From Apostichopus japonicus (lineage: Eukaryota > Echinodermata > Holothuroidea > Aspidochirotida > Stichopodidae): a stretch of DNA of 64,000 nt. A program made the translations under genes and the position numbers. The stretch covers positions 18,089,611 to 18,153,610 of the forward strand of contig NC_092576.1 of NCBI RefSeq assembly GCF_037975245.1, read 5' to 3'. Each line of letters starts with the position of its first letter. The first letter of the stretch is position 1. Shown piece after piece: positions 35,837-59,006 of this stretch. The notes under the pieces are model-generated. The model did not search any database and was not told the DNA's origin. It saw only the letters and a program-made list of their open reading frames with translations.

Positions 35837-38800
35837 TTAACTTCTCACTCGTTCCATAGGTTTTATTCTTCAGAGAATAAATTTCTCACTTGATCAAGGT
35901 AATTTACTCTTCAGAAACTTCATTCTTAAGTTAAGGTAACGCTGCACGCTCCTGGATTACAATCACCGAATCAATTCTTATCTTACTGAATATACTTGAC
36001 GCAAATTCAAACAAACTACCTCTTCCTCTGTGGCTTCTTCTCTCCTTATGTTCTTGTACAACTTCTATGTTGACCACCGGCCAGCTTTACAATGTATATG
36101 AGTGCCGGCGTGTGTGTACTTGTTTTTGTTATTCTGACCATTACCGATCATACGTCGTTAAAAAGAATCCCGGGCCCACGTCCTCAGACAAATTATATTG
36201 TTTAGGTTAAGGTTTATGTACGTGATTTGAACAATAGGCAGAGCAATGGGGTCCTCAGTCTGATTGTGAAACGCGTCTGTGTGAGCATAACGTATGGTAT
36301 GGAATCTGGACACCATGTGTGTCTATATTTGTATGTGTCACGAGTCATGACTCTTGTAACTATATATCAAAAGTGAAGTGCCTTAAATAATTTAAACTTT
36401 AACTCCGTGGGGATCATACAGTGAATCTACTCAGGCGAATCACTGACAATGGCTCGACGCAACCTTAAAATGACGTGACTCGTGACAACTATGTTGTGGA
36501 AACAATGAAAGCAAAACCCATGGCTTTCTGCAGTACATGACATTTTCTTCATGAAATCAAATATTGAGGCACTGCAAACTTGATATAAATACACGAATGC
36601 TCCAGGATATTGGTTATTATAATAAACTCTTCCTCATCGCCCTACTGCACTTAAACCTAGCTATTTGTCTGGAATATGAATATTAAACATACTTACTCCG
36701 TCACAATGAACCGAATAATATATTAATGTGTTAATATCTACTTGTGGCTCATTAATGTTTACAAAATTCCTTTCTTGCACAATGAGACTCTATCCATGCC
36801 AGTTTTAATCCTATTGACATTAAGAAATGCGTAACTGAGAGCTCCCTTTAACCATCGACGTATACATAAGCCGGGACCAATTATACATTACAAGACCCGC
36901 GAACAAAAAGAACGTACAGACCATGGAGGGTCAGGTGACGTGGTCCCTGTAGCATTTATCTCTAATATTTTTCGAAATGTGTATTCTACATCAAATAATA
37001 CCATGATCTGATAGCCACAATATCATGGTAACGCTACTGTATATTCCAAAAAGAATCTTACTCGTACATTTTTGTCAATGCCGCAAATTTTAATTCAAAA
37101 TATGCAAACTTCTTACAAACAATGAGATGCAGATGAAACGAATGCAGCATATAATGACTGAACGCAATTTGCATAGACCTAAGTACCAGACGACAGGACA
37201 CAAGTATCCTAGCCGTATAATAGCGAAACATCTTCAAGATCATGATACACAAAAAGTGAAGGTGCCATGAATGGCCAATTTGTCAGCTATCCAGTGATGC
37301 GTAGGGATTAACTAGTGAGGATTTCTTCAATGACTTATAGACCGCATTACTTTGACGATTTAGTGTGTAAGTGAAGAGGGAAATTATATAGAGTATGCTA
37401 CCACATGACCCTGCTTGGTTGGTACGATTTTATATTGTGAAGAGAGCCTTCCAGATTATGTTTATTCGATGCCAAAACTACACAAAAATAAATCGAGGGC
37501 CCTGTTACATCGGTCTAATTCAAGTTTTTTCTCTACTAAGAGTTGCGACAGCTAAAATTTGGACGCTATTTTGTTTCCATTTACTAAGAGTTGCAACAAC
37601 TCAGATTTGGACGCCATTTTGTTTCCATTTGCTGGGTGTCCCACTTACTCTGTACAACAGATTAGGCTAAGTAACAGCAGTTCAAGTTAATTTTTGTAGC
37701 AATTACATAAAGTTTGATGACAAATTTGATTTACATTGAACTTTTCCGTATTACGTGGCTGGGGTGAGTGGGAGGGTCAGAGAGAGAGATATGGAGTCTC
37801 AAATTCCTGTTGAAACGTAAATTATCAAGGTATTTCTGATTTATGCATTTTGACAACTTCGGTGAAGATAGTTTTTTACTTTGGGGAAGAAATTCCGAAC
37901 CAAAAAATATGTTGTTTCTTTCCCCTCCCCCCCCCGTAATTGACGATCCTTTAAGCGTCTTTGTCCCGATAGTGTATACTGTACATGGTTGAGAAAAGGG
38001 GTAACGAACTGAAGTTATATTGTTTCCACTGATGCTTAATGAAAGCCCAGTCCCTAGTAGATGAACTAATGATGTAAACGTTTTAAAGTGCAGTTGAATA
38101 TCCCTTTCTACTTATGATTTTTACAACGAGATTCCAGTTAGTGACGTAGTTCGACCTCACCAGTGACACAGGGGATGGCGTAGAGGGTGGTGGTTACCGT
38201 TCTTTATAGTTTTCTTTATAGTAGCTTAAAACGGTAGTACACTTCCCATTTGCAAAATTCTATACTGGGACTACATGGGAAATGGGAGTGGAGGGTTCAT
38301 TTTTTGTGGGATAAATGTATTGGGATGGATAAGGAAAGGTGTGGTTGGTTGAAAGTTACCAAAACTTAAAGTCGTTGCTCTACTACATATTTACAATGTA
38401 CAAAACATGGCTAATGTTCTTTTTCATTCTGCCTACGATGAATTTATATAGCACAACAGTTTAATAGATCACAAATACTTCGCCGTGGCTAGGAGCTTGG
38501 GTGAAAAGAAATCGCACACTGGATATTTTGTAATTGCATTATTAATGGAACAGTGAATATGTCCCTCACCCATCCAGCCCTCCCCCACTATGAAATGGCC
38601 CAAATGAAGTTCACAAAATCAATGGCAAATACTACCCTTCTTTAATGAATAACAGTATCTGTTGTTTACAAAGAACTGCTCCAAACTCATCAAAGCTAAT
38701 TAGTCAGAAAAATGTTAACTGACGTGTATTGAAAATGAAATATTTCTCCAAAATAAGTTTACTTTACTTTACTTTCTTTGCAAACTTGCGCATTGTCGTG

Positions 38801-40709
38801 CATTTGCTACCTAGCTCAAGCCTTTTTTTCTGTCTTTGTTTTTACGTTCATGATGCTTCTTCTGCAGAAGAAGTGTAATCGAGCATTAATGAATTTAGTT
38901 ACGAGCTTATGTGAGCTTGTGGCCATACGGCACTAGATATTTCTTGTTAATTTTTCCGCTTGAGCCACAAGAACACTTTTGATACTAGACTCCTTCATGA
39001 GATTGTCCTCTTTGCCTTGAATATAGCTTATACATTAAACAGAATGTCAAATGCCCTTTTTGAGACTTTTTGTCAGCATCTTTGTCTGTACTCTTTGAGT
39101 AGGGTTTGTTACTGTGTTGTGAGAGGGGATCGTGGATATTGCAGAATATTTCAATTTTTTTCCGCTGTCAACACGTCCACTGTCAAATTGATGATTATGA
39201 AAATGTGTCTGTAAAATACAAACCAGGAATTCAAGTTAAAATAATTAATTGAGCTGAGTTATGATTATTTAAAATATATGCATTATAATTTGAAATATAA
39301 TATGGATTATAATTAACTACAATTACTGTTCTAAAGAGACCTGTGCAACTGTAACATTCTATTGGTTTCATTGTTTTATAATATCATGACCCTTCAAAAT
39401 GTGCTGTTGCCAATGAGAGCACCATACAGTAGTTTAGTTGCACAAATACTAACTTACCCACGAAATTTCACATCAAGAACACACACGTACACTACCCTAG
39501 AAGTGTTCTTTTGAAAGACTCATGTGTGTCTAGGGCTCAATGATAATTTAGCCGTATATCTTTTTATCCGAATGTGGTGGGACCTACTTGTGATACGAGA
39601 CATAAACGTTAAACACTTATTGATATGAAATTTGAGACTTAAGGCTCGCAAGGGAGTGTTCAGGTCGAGCCTTTGAACCTACTGCAGAATACCCTTCTCT
39701 GCTATTTTGAGAACGACACAACCTCAAAATACATTTACAGGCCTTCGTATTGATATTGTGTTTGTGCATGACCATGAAGCTGTTTTCATGGGGCAGGATA
39801 GGCTATTCTGCTGCAATTGTTCTTATTTAGGCGACACTGGCACTACCGTTTACTTTCACCGTTTAAGTGTGTGAAACATACCGCATTACAAAGCCGAGTT
39901 CTTGGATTAGCCTAGGCATAGGCTAGTCTAGTAATATTAGGACACAGGCACCATGCGGAAATGTTTCGCCTATGCTTGTATTTCAGTCTGCAGGACTAGG
40001 CATAACCTAGACTTAATACACAAGCATATGCCTAGGTCTAACTCTGGATTAACTGTGCGCTATGGCCTAGCCTAATCTTAGCCAGTGTTTATGTCATATA
40101 TATATTACGAGCCAATACATACGACGAGGACGTTGGTTTCCATCCGACGTAATTGACTTTATTCTTTCATATTTTCTTTTGTTGGACATCGGCAGGGAAT
40201 CGATACATTATAAATCCCTTCGCCGACCTATTTTAAGCACCCAAAAGCGCAACATCCCGTAACTTTCTAATCGCCAAAGAGTTGTTGTATGTGCTGCTGG
40301 AAATCTATAAGTAAAATAAAGTATAATGACGGAAACGTACAAATGGAAACAAATTAATTCACATTTACCACGTGACCTGAAATGTTCGGAACGCTCATGC
40401 CGCATCTCTCACTATAAAGGAACTCTAAGTTCAATCTAGTTCCTTAAAACTTGACAAGCTGTTAAGTACCGCCGACAGGAAATCCCATGCAGTACGGTGG
40501 CATCTCTTTTGAAGCATTTGGACGAAAGTGCATGTCTCAGTAACTATTTAAATGCATTGAAGACTCGCCCAAACCGCGTGCCGGCCTTTGATAAAGTTAA
40601 CGTTCCGTTGCTTGCAAAACAAATTTCTTTTCGCTCCAAAAATCGCTCCCAAAAGCAGACAGTACAGAAATGTCTTCTTATACATGTTTTGTCCTCTAGT
40701 TATGAATAA
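35837..40709. other. Intergenic stretch without a recognisable gene
   Basis: About 4.9 kb. A short tandem duplication at about 37540-37635 (ACTAAGAGTTGC...TTTGTTTCCATTT, about 51 bp, two copies) and a G/C run at 37923 are the only structures noted. The small open frames lack coding character. Confidence 0.5.
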
Positions 40710-42238
40710 TTGATGTATTAAAAATCAAATGTCGCATCCTTCCCCGTTGCCAAAACTTCACGTTTGCCTGGGTATAGAATGGTCGAGTGTTTGACACCCT
40801 ACAAGTTGACACGTTTGCAACATATAGCAACAATTTGCATCGACGCCCTTAATTATACCAACTTAGACCCCTACTCCGCCTCCCCAAGACAGAGTTTAAT
40901 TAAAGTTTAACATTTCAAACTATACGGGTTTCATCAACAGTTTTAGAGTTTAGCCGAAGGAGATCGACTAATTTATACTTTAACCCCAGTGTAACAGCAA
41001 ACTTTTATGTATTTCGATTGTAAGGGGTTAGGGTCTCCTGTTTGTAGGACCGCGGATTTAGGGCACAGTATAGTTGAACAAGTTTTGTTTGAAACTGACA
41101 TAAGAAAGGTATCAGCGTCAAAGAGCTTGTGTGAGTATTGAAGATTCTTTATATTTATGTAATGGCTAGTTATAATTTCTGTTTCGTTTTTGTTCTTTCT
41201 TTGTTCTTTGGGGGGGGGAGGGGTGTCTAAAGTGACCTGTTAGTGTGTGAGTTTGTTATTGAAAATTGTACTGTGCTTGCCTACGTTATTCTAATAAAAA
41301 GAAAATCGAAATATTTTGGGACTTTCTGCTCACTCTATTTATTGTCTAAAGTGACCTGTTAGTGTGTGAGCTTGTTATTGAAAATTGTACTGTGCTTGCC
41401 TACGTTATTCTAATAAAAAGAAAATCGAAATATTTTGGGACTTTCTGCTCAGACTATTTATATCTAGTAGGTGATAAACAGGGCACGAAGTAAACAAACT
41501 AACAGTCACTATTCTTTGTTTGTATTCATTTAATGAACCGTATTTGATCTTACGCCTACTTTGATTCAATTGCCATTGCAAACATTAGTAAACTATTCAA
41601 CGCCAAAGCTCAATTCATTGCTGTCCTTATTGTACATTAAATAGATTCCTTTAGCATTTGTTGTGTTTGTTTCAACCTTAGGAAAGGTAAGGGGTCTGAA
41701 GGCTTGTGCTTACTGGAGTATAATAATGGAAACCATTTGTTATAGCTATAGCTAGTTGATACACTATGGTGTATGTTTTCTTTGTACCAACTTTGCACAA
41801 ATGATTTGTTTTGTTATGAGTCTTCGACCTTCAAATGAGGATGCAAAAAGCAAGCTAAGCTGAAACGAGTTGTAAACAGGGTGCGAGAAATCACAGAGAA
41901 GCCAAACAATTCAGATTTGAAAATAAGACTTCTAAGTACAATTTTGTTTCTATTCAATCTTTTCAGCGAATGTACCGTTCAGATCAGGTACATAGTACAT
42001 AGGCTTTGCAGATAATCAATTACCAATATTTATCCTCGACCATGTCCTTTATCCATATTCCTTTACCTCACTTGACGTAAAACCGTCATGATCATATGGT
42101 TACAGTATCGATGTAAGGGGGCAAGTGTTGAGGGTGGAGCAAGTTGGTTGCTTCTCGCAAACAGGTTGACTTTCTAAACAGTACTGGTATATAGACGCAA
42201 TGATACGTACAAAAAGCTGTTTTGTTACACTTTTTCAG
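40710..42238 (+). repeat. 1.5-kb direct duplication, copy A
   Basis: Matches 44487-46043 in the same orientation. Shared landmarks include CCTGGGTATAGAATGG, GCATCGACGCCCTTAATTAT, ATCTAGTAGGTGATAAACAG, TCCTCGACCATGTCCTTTAT and TTTTGTTACACTTTTTCAG. Identity is lower at the left and high from about 41520 onward. It carries an AATAAA-like signal but no recognisable coding region. Confidence 0.88.
41225..41460 (+). repeat. 118-bp tandem duplication within copy A
   Basis: TGTCTAAAGTGACCTGTTAG through TTTTGGGACTTTCTGCTCA occurs twice, head to tail, with almost no differences, so the duplication is recent. Copy B has only one such unit. Confidence 0.93.
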
Positions 42239-43302
42239 AAGCTTAAAACGAAAGAATGTTCAAGCCAGGTTGCTTTTACTTGTCGGTCAATAATAATTGA
42301 AAAGAAAATCACTTGATATATAATATGTAGTAAAGCTAATCATCATGGAGATGTGGTTTGTCGACGCAGAGTCCAAATGATTTGGCTATAATGATGGTGA
42401 TGGAGACGAGGATTATATTGGCGAGACGTCAGCAGAACGTCTTTCTCTTTGAGAGAGCACGTTTATTCAGAAGAAGGTCTCCTGATACTATGAATACTTA
42501 AAATACTTATTTTTTTAAGGCAATTAATTCGGACCTTAGAACATTATAACATTCCAAGAAAGCGTGTACAACGTTTGTTCTTTAGTTTAACATACTTTGA
42601 TTTGTCGAAAGCAATGCATGTTTTATTACTACCATGAAATTTGTCTTCATATTCGTTTAATAACCATTTTATGCGACAATGTATGACACATACAGTCATG
42701 TGCGTCTCAATTCATCATGGTCAGCCTCAAATTTAGTGAAGGGTAGAATGTGACTTAGCCTTGACTCATTTAGGCTTTTTACTGCGACCTATCAAGTTAT
42801 ATATAGTTTACAGGCTTCCTTCATTAGTCAATAACAATGAAAATAAAAAAAAATGCTACAACAACATAATCTAGATTTTAGTTCAAAGGATGGGAAAAAA
42901 CGAAGCCCAATTTTCCAATATTTATACGACATTATGGACATGGTTGTAACGTCGCTACATATATACTCAATTGTTAATGGTCGACATTCGGGGATAATTT
43001 GTAAATTTGTATAAAAACATTTTAAAATTTTAAAAATAGATACTTATAGGGTAGCCATTTCCACGTTCAATAAATTACTATTACCAACCGTCTATAGGCA
43101 ATTGCAGTGATTGCAATTGCAATTCGTGATTGACATCTTGGTTCTGATAGTTGTAGTCATTATTGCTTCGTTTATATTGCAGGCACATGCTAGCTAGAGA
43201 ACTAACCGAAATAACTTCAAATGGGTTGCAGTAACAACGAACCGTCCATTGAATGTGAACGTCTAATTTTGACCTTCACCACGCACTACAATAACTGATT
43301 TA
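42239..43302. other. Anonymous stretch upstream of the kinase-like gene
   Basis: No gene seen. A promoter for the downstream gene should lie here or slightly closer to 43500, but no clear TATA or initiator stands out. Confidence 0.4.
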
Positions 43303-43358
43303 GTTCCACTGTAGGTGTTTGTCACCTGTATCGAACAATACTAGCTCTGTTTTGTTGA
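43303..43358 (-). mobile_element. Fragment of the tRNA-derived repeat body
   Basis: TGTTTGTCACCTGTATCGAA and ACAATACTAG-TCTGTTTT match the body of the SINE-like copies (33765-33830). Only about 55 bp are preserved. Confidence 0.75.
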
Positions 43359-43518
43359 CATGTGCGTGTGGGTGTGGGTGTTTACACACATGTGAAATGA
43401 AATATTCCGTTGCACTTCTGTGATTTAGTAGAATTGTTTCCAACCAATATGCCTAGTCGGTTGCGTAGGATATCAGATTTCTGAATGAAACTGAAAACCA
43501 AGTACCTGATTATAAATC

Positions 43519-54373
<10,855 letters not shown>

Positions 54374-54605
54374 GTAAGTCAATTCCTTTGATTTGTTTTC
54401 AACTTAAGCCACATATGTTGAACAGGGAGAATGCTAATACATGTTTTGTCATTTAGTCAATAATTGAGCGAAGATAAAACTCAGTTCTTTGATTATACGG
54501 TAGGACCAGACAGAAATTGTTCATCACCTCTTAAATACTGTGGGTAACTGAGAATTTGACTTCAATATAGTTGTACGAAAAAGTCAAATACTTTATTTTC
54601 CTAAA

Positions 54606-54705
54606 GAGGCGTATGTGGTAACCACTTTTGTTGCAACAACCATTGTTGTCACACCAACCACTTTTGTCACAAACATCGTCAACTTTTGTTAAAAAGGAGG
54701 GTACT
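54606..54705. repeat. Inverted-repeat arm (CCACTTTTGTCACAAACATC type)
   Basis: ACAACCATTNNTGTCACAN and ACCACTTTTGTC words match 63655-63750 in the opposite orientation. They may be dispersed copies rather than ends of a single element. Confidence 0.55.
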
Positions 54706-54829
54706 AGTTTTGTCCCAACGGTCGCCTATTTCAGTCACAGTCTTATAGGTCACCACTTTTGTCAAAGACATCGCCCATTTGGTCAGAAACCATAAGGTTT
54801 GATAAGCCTTTTAGGTAACCTCTTACCTT

Positions 54830-55235
54830 CCACCTGGTATTTGTAATCACGATAACTTGATAAAAAAACATCACGTGAGCTTTATACTTGGTAGGAAGAT
54901 TAACCATAGTAGGTACATTATCCATATTGTTTTCGGTGGAGGTCAAAGGTCATCTGAGGTCAATAGAAGTCAAATGTTATTGCCTCGTACACACTAGAAC
55001 TTGGTAAGGCAAACGTTAAGTATTTGTGTGCACAGTAGTTACTATATGATCACCCTCATTTTTACTGGATGTCAAAGGTCATCTGAGATCAATAGACATC
55101 AAACACCGACAATGTTGTCATTACTATAGGCTGATAAGGCAACTTTAATTGAGCTCATACTTGAGTACGTGTGTTCACCGGTTACTGTAATTCCCACATT
55201 GTTTTGTGGTTGAGGTCAATGGTCATGTCAGGTCT
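54830..55235. repeat. GGTCA-rich tandem repeat, about 131-bp period
   Basis: Units share AAGGTCATCTGAG, TCAATAGA and ACTTGGTAAGGCAA-like blocks and have diverged. The first contains AGGTCAAAGGTCA at 54940. Confidence 0.75.
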
Positions 55236-56988
55236 ATGTATGTCATAAAAGAAGAAGTCGGATGAGGCACATGTTTCCATTCTAACGCATTGGCTTTTTT
55301 GTTTAAAAGCACACTCTCAGCTAGGAAAGTTTAAGAGGGCGGGCCAATTTCATATGTTTCGATGGTTCACCGTTAATAACGTGACACGGTATTTGTAATA
55401 TACTGCCAGTGTACAGTGTACCCTGTATGTAAATATACGTAATATATAGCACAGTTTCATGCAGTGGTAGCATAACACACGTAACGTGTATATTGCGGCC
55501 GCGTCGCCGCGCTGTTGAGGTGGAAGGCACAGGTTGCATTATTGTGGGTCCCGATGCCAAAGCAGTGAGCGACAAAACGGACATGAAATGAAAAGTGTAC
55601 TTGAGCTGGTGCTACGTAAGTGGATTGGGTCTCCAAAAACGATCTACTGGAACAGAGATCGGGGATCGACAAAATGACCAATGCTACCTTCGCGGAGCAT
55701 TTACTGGCATGGCAGATCATACGAGAAGGTAGTCAGCAAATTATGCTAACGACTAACGTTCTATATTTACTATTTAGGCTACTGCATACTGTTTTCCGGC
55801 CGAAGTGTTTGGTCTGACGTAGGCTTCATTTTTATATTGTTCAATAGATCATGCTAGCTAGGCCTACTACTACGAGTACTACAAACTAAGGCAACTAATA
55901 CACCGAGAGACATAGGCTAGTACAGTCGTAGTATAGTCAGTGTTGCGAAGTTTGGAACACTGCGAAGTTCGGACACCCCTAAGAAATACGCGATTTCACG
56001 ATGAGACAACCTACAGCAAGAGCAAATTGCACGAAAAACTACGAAGCTACAGTTATTTTCTCTCCAAAATGACCCAACCATTTCAAGTATAGTTTCAGGT
56101 GAATTATACCATGAGATATAGTTTTGGGGTGTTTTAAGGCTTAGGTGTCAGTGCAGGCTGCTGTACAAACTGTAGCCTAGCCTAGGCCGAACATTTCATG
56201 AAGTGTTATTTATGCTTTTCTACTTATATTCGCCTACTAAGCATGATCAGGATGGAAGTGTGTGGTATCATGTGTTTGGTTTATGATTCGGTAGCTTTGC
56301 AAATAGGAATAGGACTTAGCCTACATTAGTGTAATATGGATTTGGTAGGGAGATCTCCCCACAAGAAAATTAAACTCAAAAGAAATGCAACTTCTCATGA
56401 GCGGAGCAATAGCAAAAGTAGGACTACTGTAGCCTAGCTCCAGGCCCAGATATTTATAAAATTATGCACCATGGAGGGCCTACCTCAATTTGGTGGTTAT
56501 ACCTGTCAAGAGCATTTTTGATATGGGCATATTTATTTTGTAACTGTAAGTCTAGTATGCAATGAGATACGTGAGGGACGGGCCTATACGCAATAAAGTA
56601 ACTGATTTCATGTCCTACTCTACTTTACCAGCACAATTATAGAGTTCCTAGCTACAAATAAATTAGTCTGACAACTTGAAAATTTACTGCATATTTGCAT
56701 GCATGGTCATTCTCAGTTATTGACTACTAATTTGTGTAGCCATTTCAGTTTTGTCTTTTCTTTGTGTCTGAGAATGGGTTCTTAAGAGGTGAAATAACCT
56801 CGAATCTGCTGAGCAACTCCAAGATGAATTAAGTTACTAAGGCATTGGGTTCTTTTACTTTTTTAAGTCTAATATGCATAGGCTAGGATATTTACTTTGC
56901 TTCACTTGTTTGTCAATCCGCATAGCCACTTTAGCTGTGGATGATTCTCCACTTGCAAAGAAAAAATGTACGCATTAATTTAAAGGCC

Positions 56989-57258
56989 GTGGCTATTCTG
57001 ACGACTAGTCGTAACAATTATTTATAAACTATTCTTACGACATCGGCGAATTCATGCGCAGTAAAGTAAATAAAGCAACTGCGCATGTAGTAGGGGTAAA
57101 CCTAACCCCTAACCTAACCCTAACCCAACCCTTAACCGGAAAATATTGTTACTCCTAGTCGTAAAAATAGTACTCCTAGTCGTAAAAATAGCCACGTTAA
57201 AGCAACTGTGCATGCGTAAAAGGGAATTATTGTTACAACTAGTCGTAAGAATAGCCAC
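56989..57258. mobile_element. MITE with TTAA-like flanks
   Basis: GTGGCTATTCTGACGACTAG at the left is mirrored by CTAGTCGTAAGAATAGCCAC at the right, with arms of about 32 bp and few mismatches. The interior repeats the ACTCCTAGTCGTAAAAATAG motif and a CGCATG word. AATTTAAA lies near both ends. Confidence 0.82.
57100..57138. repeat. Short interstitial telomere-like tract
   Basis: CCTAACCCCTAACCTAACCC and TAACCCAACCC, a degenerate CCCTAA run of about six units inside the MITE. Confidence 0.6.
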
Positions 57259-58855
57259 TTTGTAATTTAAACTCTTTCTATCCCAAATTAGAGTATGCCT
57301 ATAATACTCCCAACTTGGTATAGTAACTTAAAAAAACGGTAGCGGCTTTTCCTGTAACTGTAGTGTAAAGTGATAACTGATATAACTAAGTTTTCCAAAT
57401 TAATTCAAAACTCAAAAGCCTTCTCAGAAAGAAGCTACAGTACACTAGCTCTACAGGCTCCTTTGTTGAATTAGTGATGGATAGTAGATATTGTTCACAT
57501 ATTTATGCATTCATAACATGATAGTTTGCTATCATCGTTGTTTAATCATAAAATCAAGGACAACATAAACAAATCAATGTCACCAATAATTGTTAATGCC
57601 ACCATTTTATGTTCGACAAAATTTACCACATTTAATTTAAAGGATACACCATGCATGGCGCATTGACGCACATATTGTAGTTGTAATAACGCACCAAATA
57701 TTCGCTTCATCGGACATGACGCACCATTCCGGGGGTCGTTGAGTCTGTCTTACAATAATTGATAATTTCATCATGATATAGAAATTAAAGACATTTGCCA
57801 AAATATAACAACATCATAGGCTTCATAGCTCTACACATAATCTGATCATGCAGTTCTAAAAAATATACAAAATGAAAATGATACTACTGATTTGTGAGAG
57901 AACTAGAATGGTCACCCATTATATACCATATCATGTTTCTATAGTATCTTTTAAACACTTCATTGTTTAGGGCACACCTGTAGAATATTCCGTAATTTTT
58001 AGTCTTGGAAATAAGCAAAGCCTAGCTATATTTTTGAAAGCAATTATGCATCCCTGAACATGATGAAATTTGGTGACATATTAGTGTATGAGCAAGCCTA
58101 CTGGGACATTGCCATTGTAACATCAAATGTTATGACATTTAGTGTATGTAAGGTATTAGTAGATGAGTTATAATACTGCAGGTGTATACTACTAACATAG
58201 AAATAAGAAATATAATAGAAATGTTTGCACATCACTAGTTTAGGTTTGCACTATATTAGTAAATGGACCATTCTTGAATACTTGCAGAGTTGACACTATA
58301 CATACTGTAAATCATAAAGCAGATGTGATGAATTTATGCTGCCAATAGCAAAGTTCTGTATTAACTAGTAGTGTAATTACTGTTCTGTGTTTGCAAAATT
58401 GATTTGAATTTTTGACTATTTAGTGAAGGGCAAAATGTGGTATTCAGTAATTTATGTTGGAAGTTATATAGTTCACTATGTCAGGGATTTGCTCACACTG
58501 GGCAGCTACTGTACGCCCAGCAGTTCTGAATGCCGCCCCGCACAAACAGTATTTAACCTTTTTCGCTCAGCACTTTTTGATGATAATTTAATAAGTTTAA
58601 CCATAACCAAAATCTGGGAGAATATATGGCACAGAATAGGAATATAGCACCACCTAAGCATACTTCATGTGCAAAATTTGTCCATTTGGGGGGGGGGTAC
58701 CCCACCCATGAAATCCTTCTCCCAGGGTGTGGATCACACTACCGCTCAATCTGCCTGGCACTCAAATATTCATGAGCACTTCCCTGCTATGTGTACAGTA
58801 TGCATTCTGATATATTATTAACTTTGCACATCCCCGTATTATTTGTCTTTTTCAG
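57259..58855. other. Anonymous stretch
   Basis: No gene or named repeat seen. A G run occurs at 58688. Confidence 0.45.
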
Positions 58856-59006
58856 TTGAAGGTGTGTGCCCAATTAAGAAACTCGAGAGGTTGGTATCCA
58901 AACTGATCAACCAGAAAAGATAACACCAGTTCCTCAACGAAAGGCCATGCCCAAACAGAGGCTGATGCAGCAATGCACTCCAGCAGCTATACCCCAGTGG
59001 AGACTG
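58856..59006 (+). other. Exon-like segment of unknown origin
   Basis: Flanked by TTGTCTTTTTCAG and GTAATT. The only interesting frame reads EGVCPIKKLERLVSKLINQK then R and stop, but its phase does not match the end of kinase exon 9. The phase-0 reading stops after 16 codons. It may be a noncoding exon or chance. Confidence 0.2.

Noticed and set aside
58856-59006. Exon 10 of the kinase-like gene
   Set aside because: Splice-like borders, but the phase does not fit exon 9; the phase-0 reading stops after 16 codons and shows no kinase motif.
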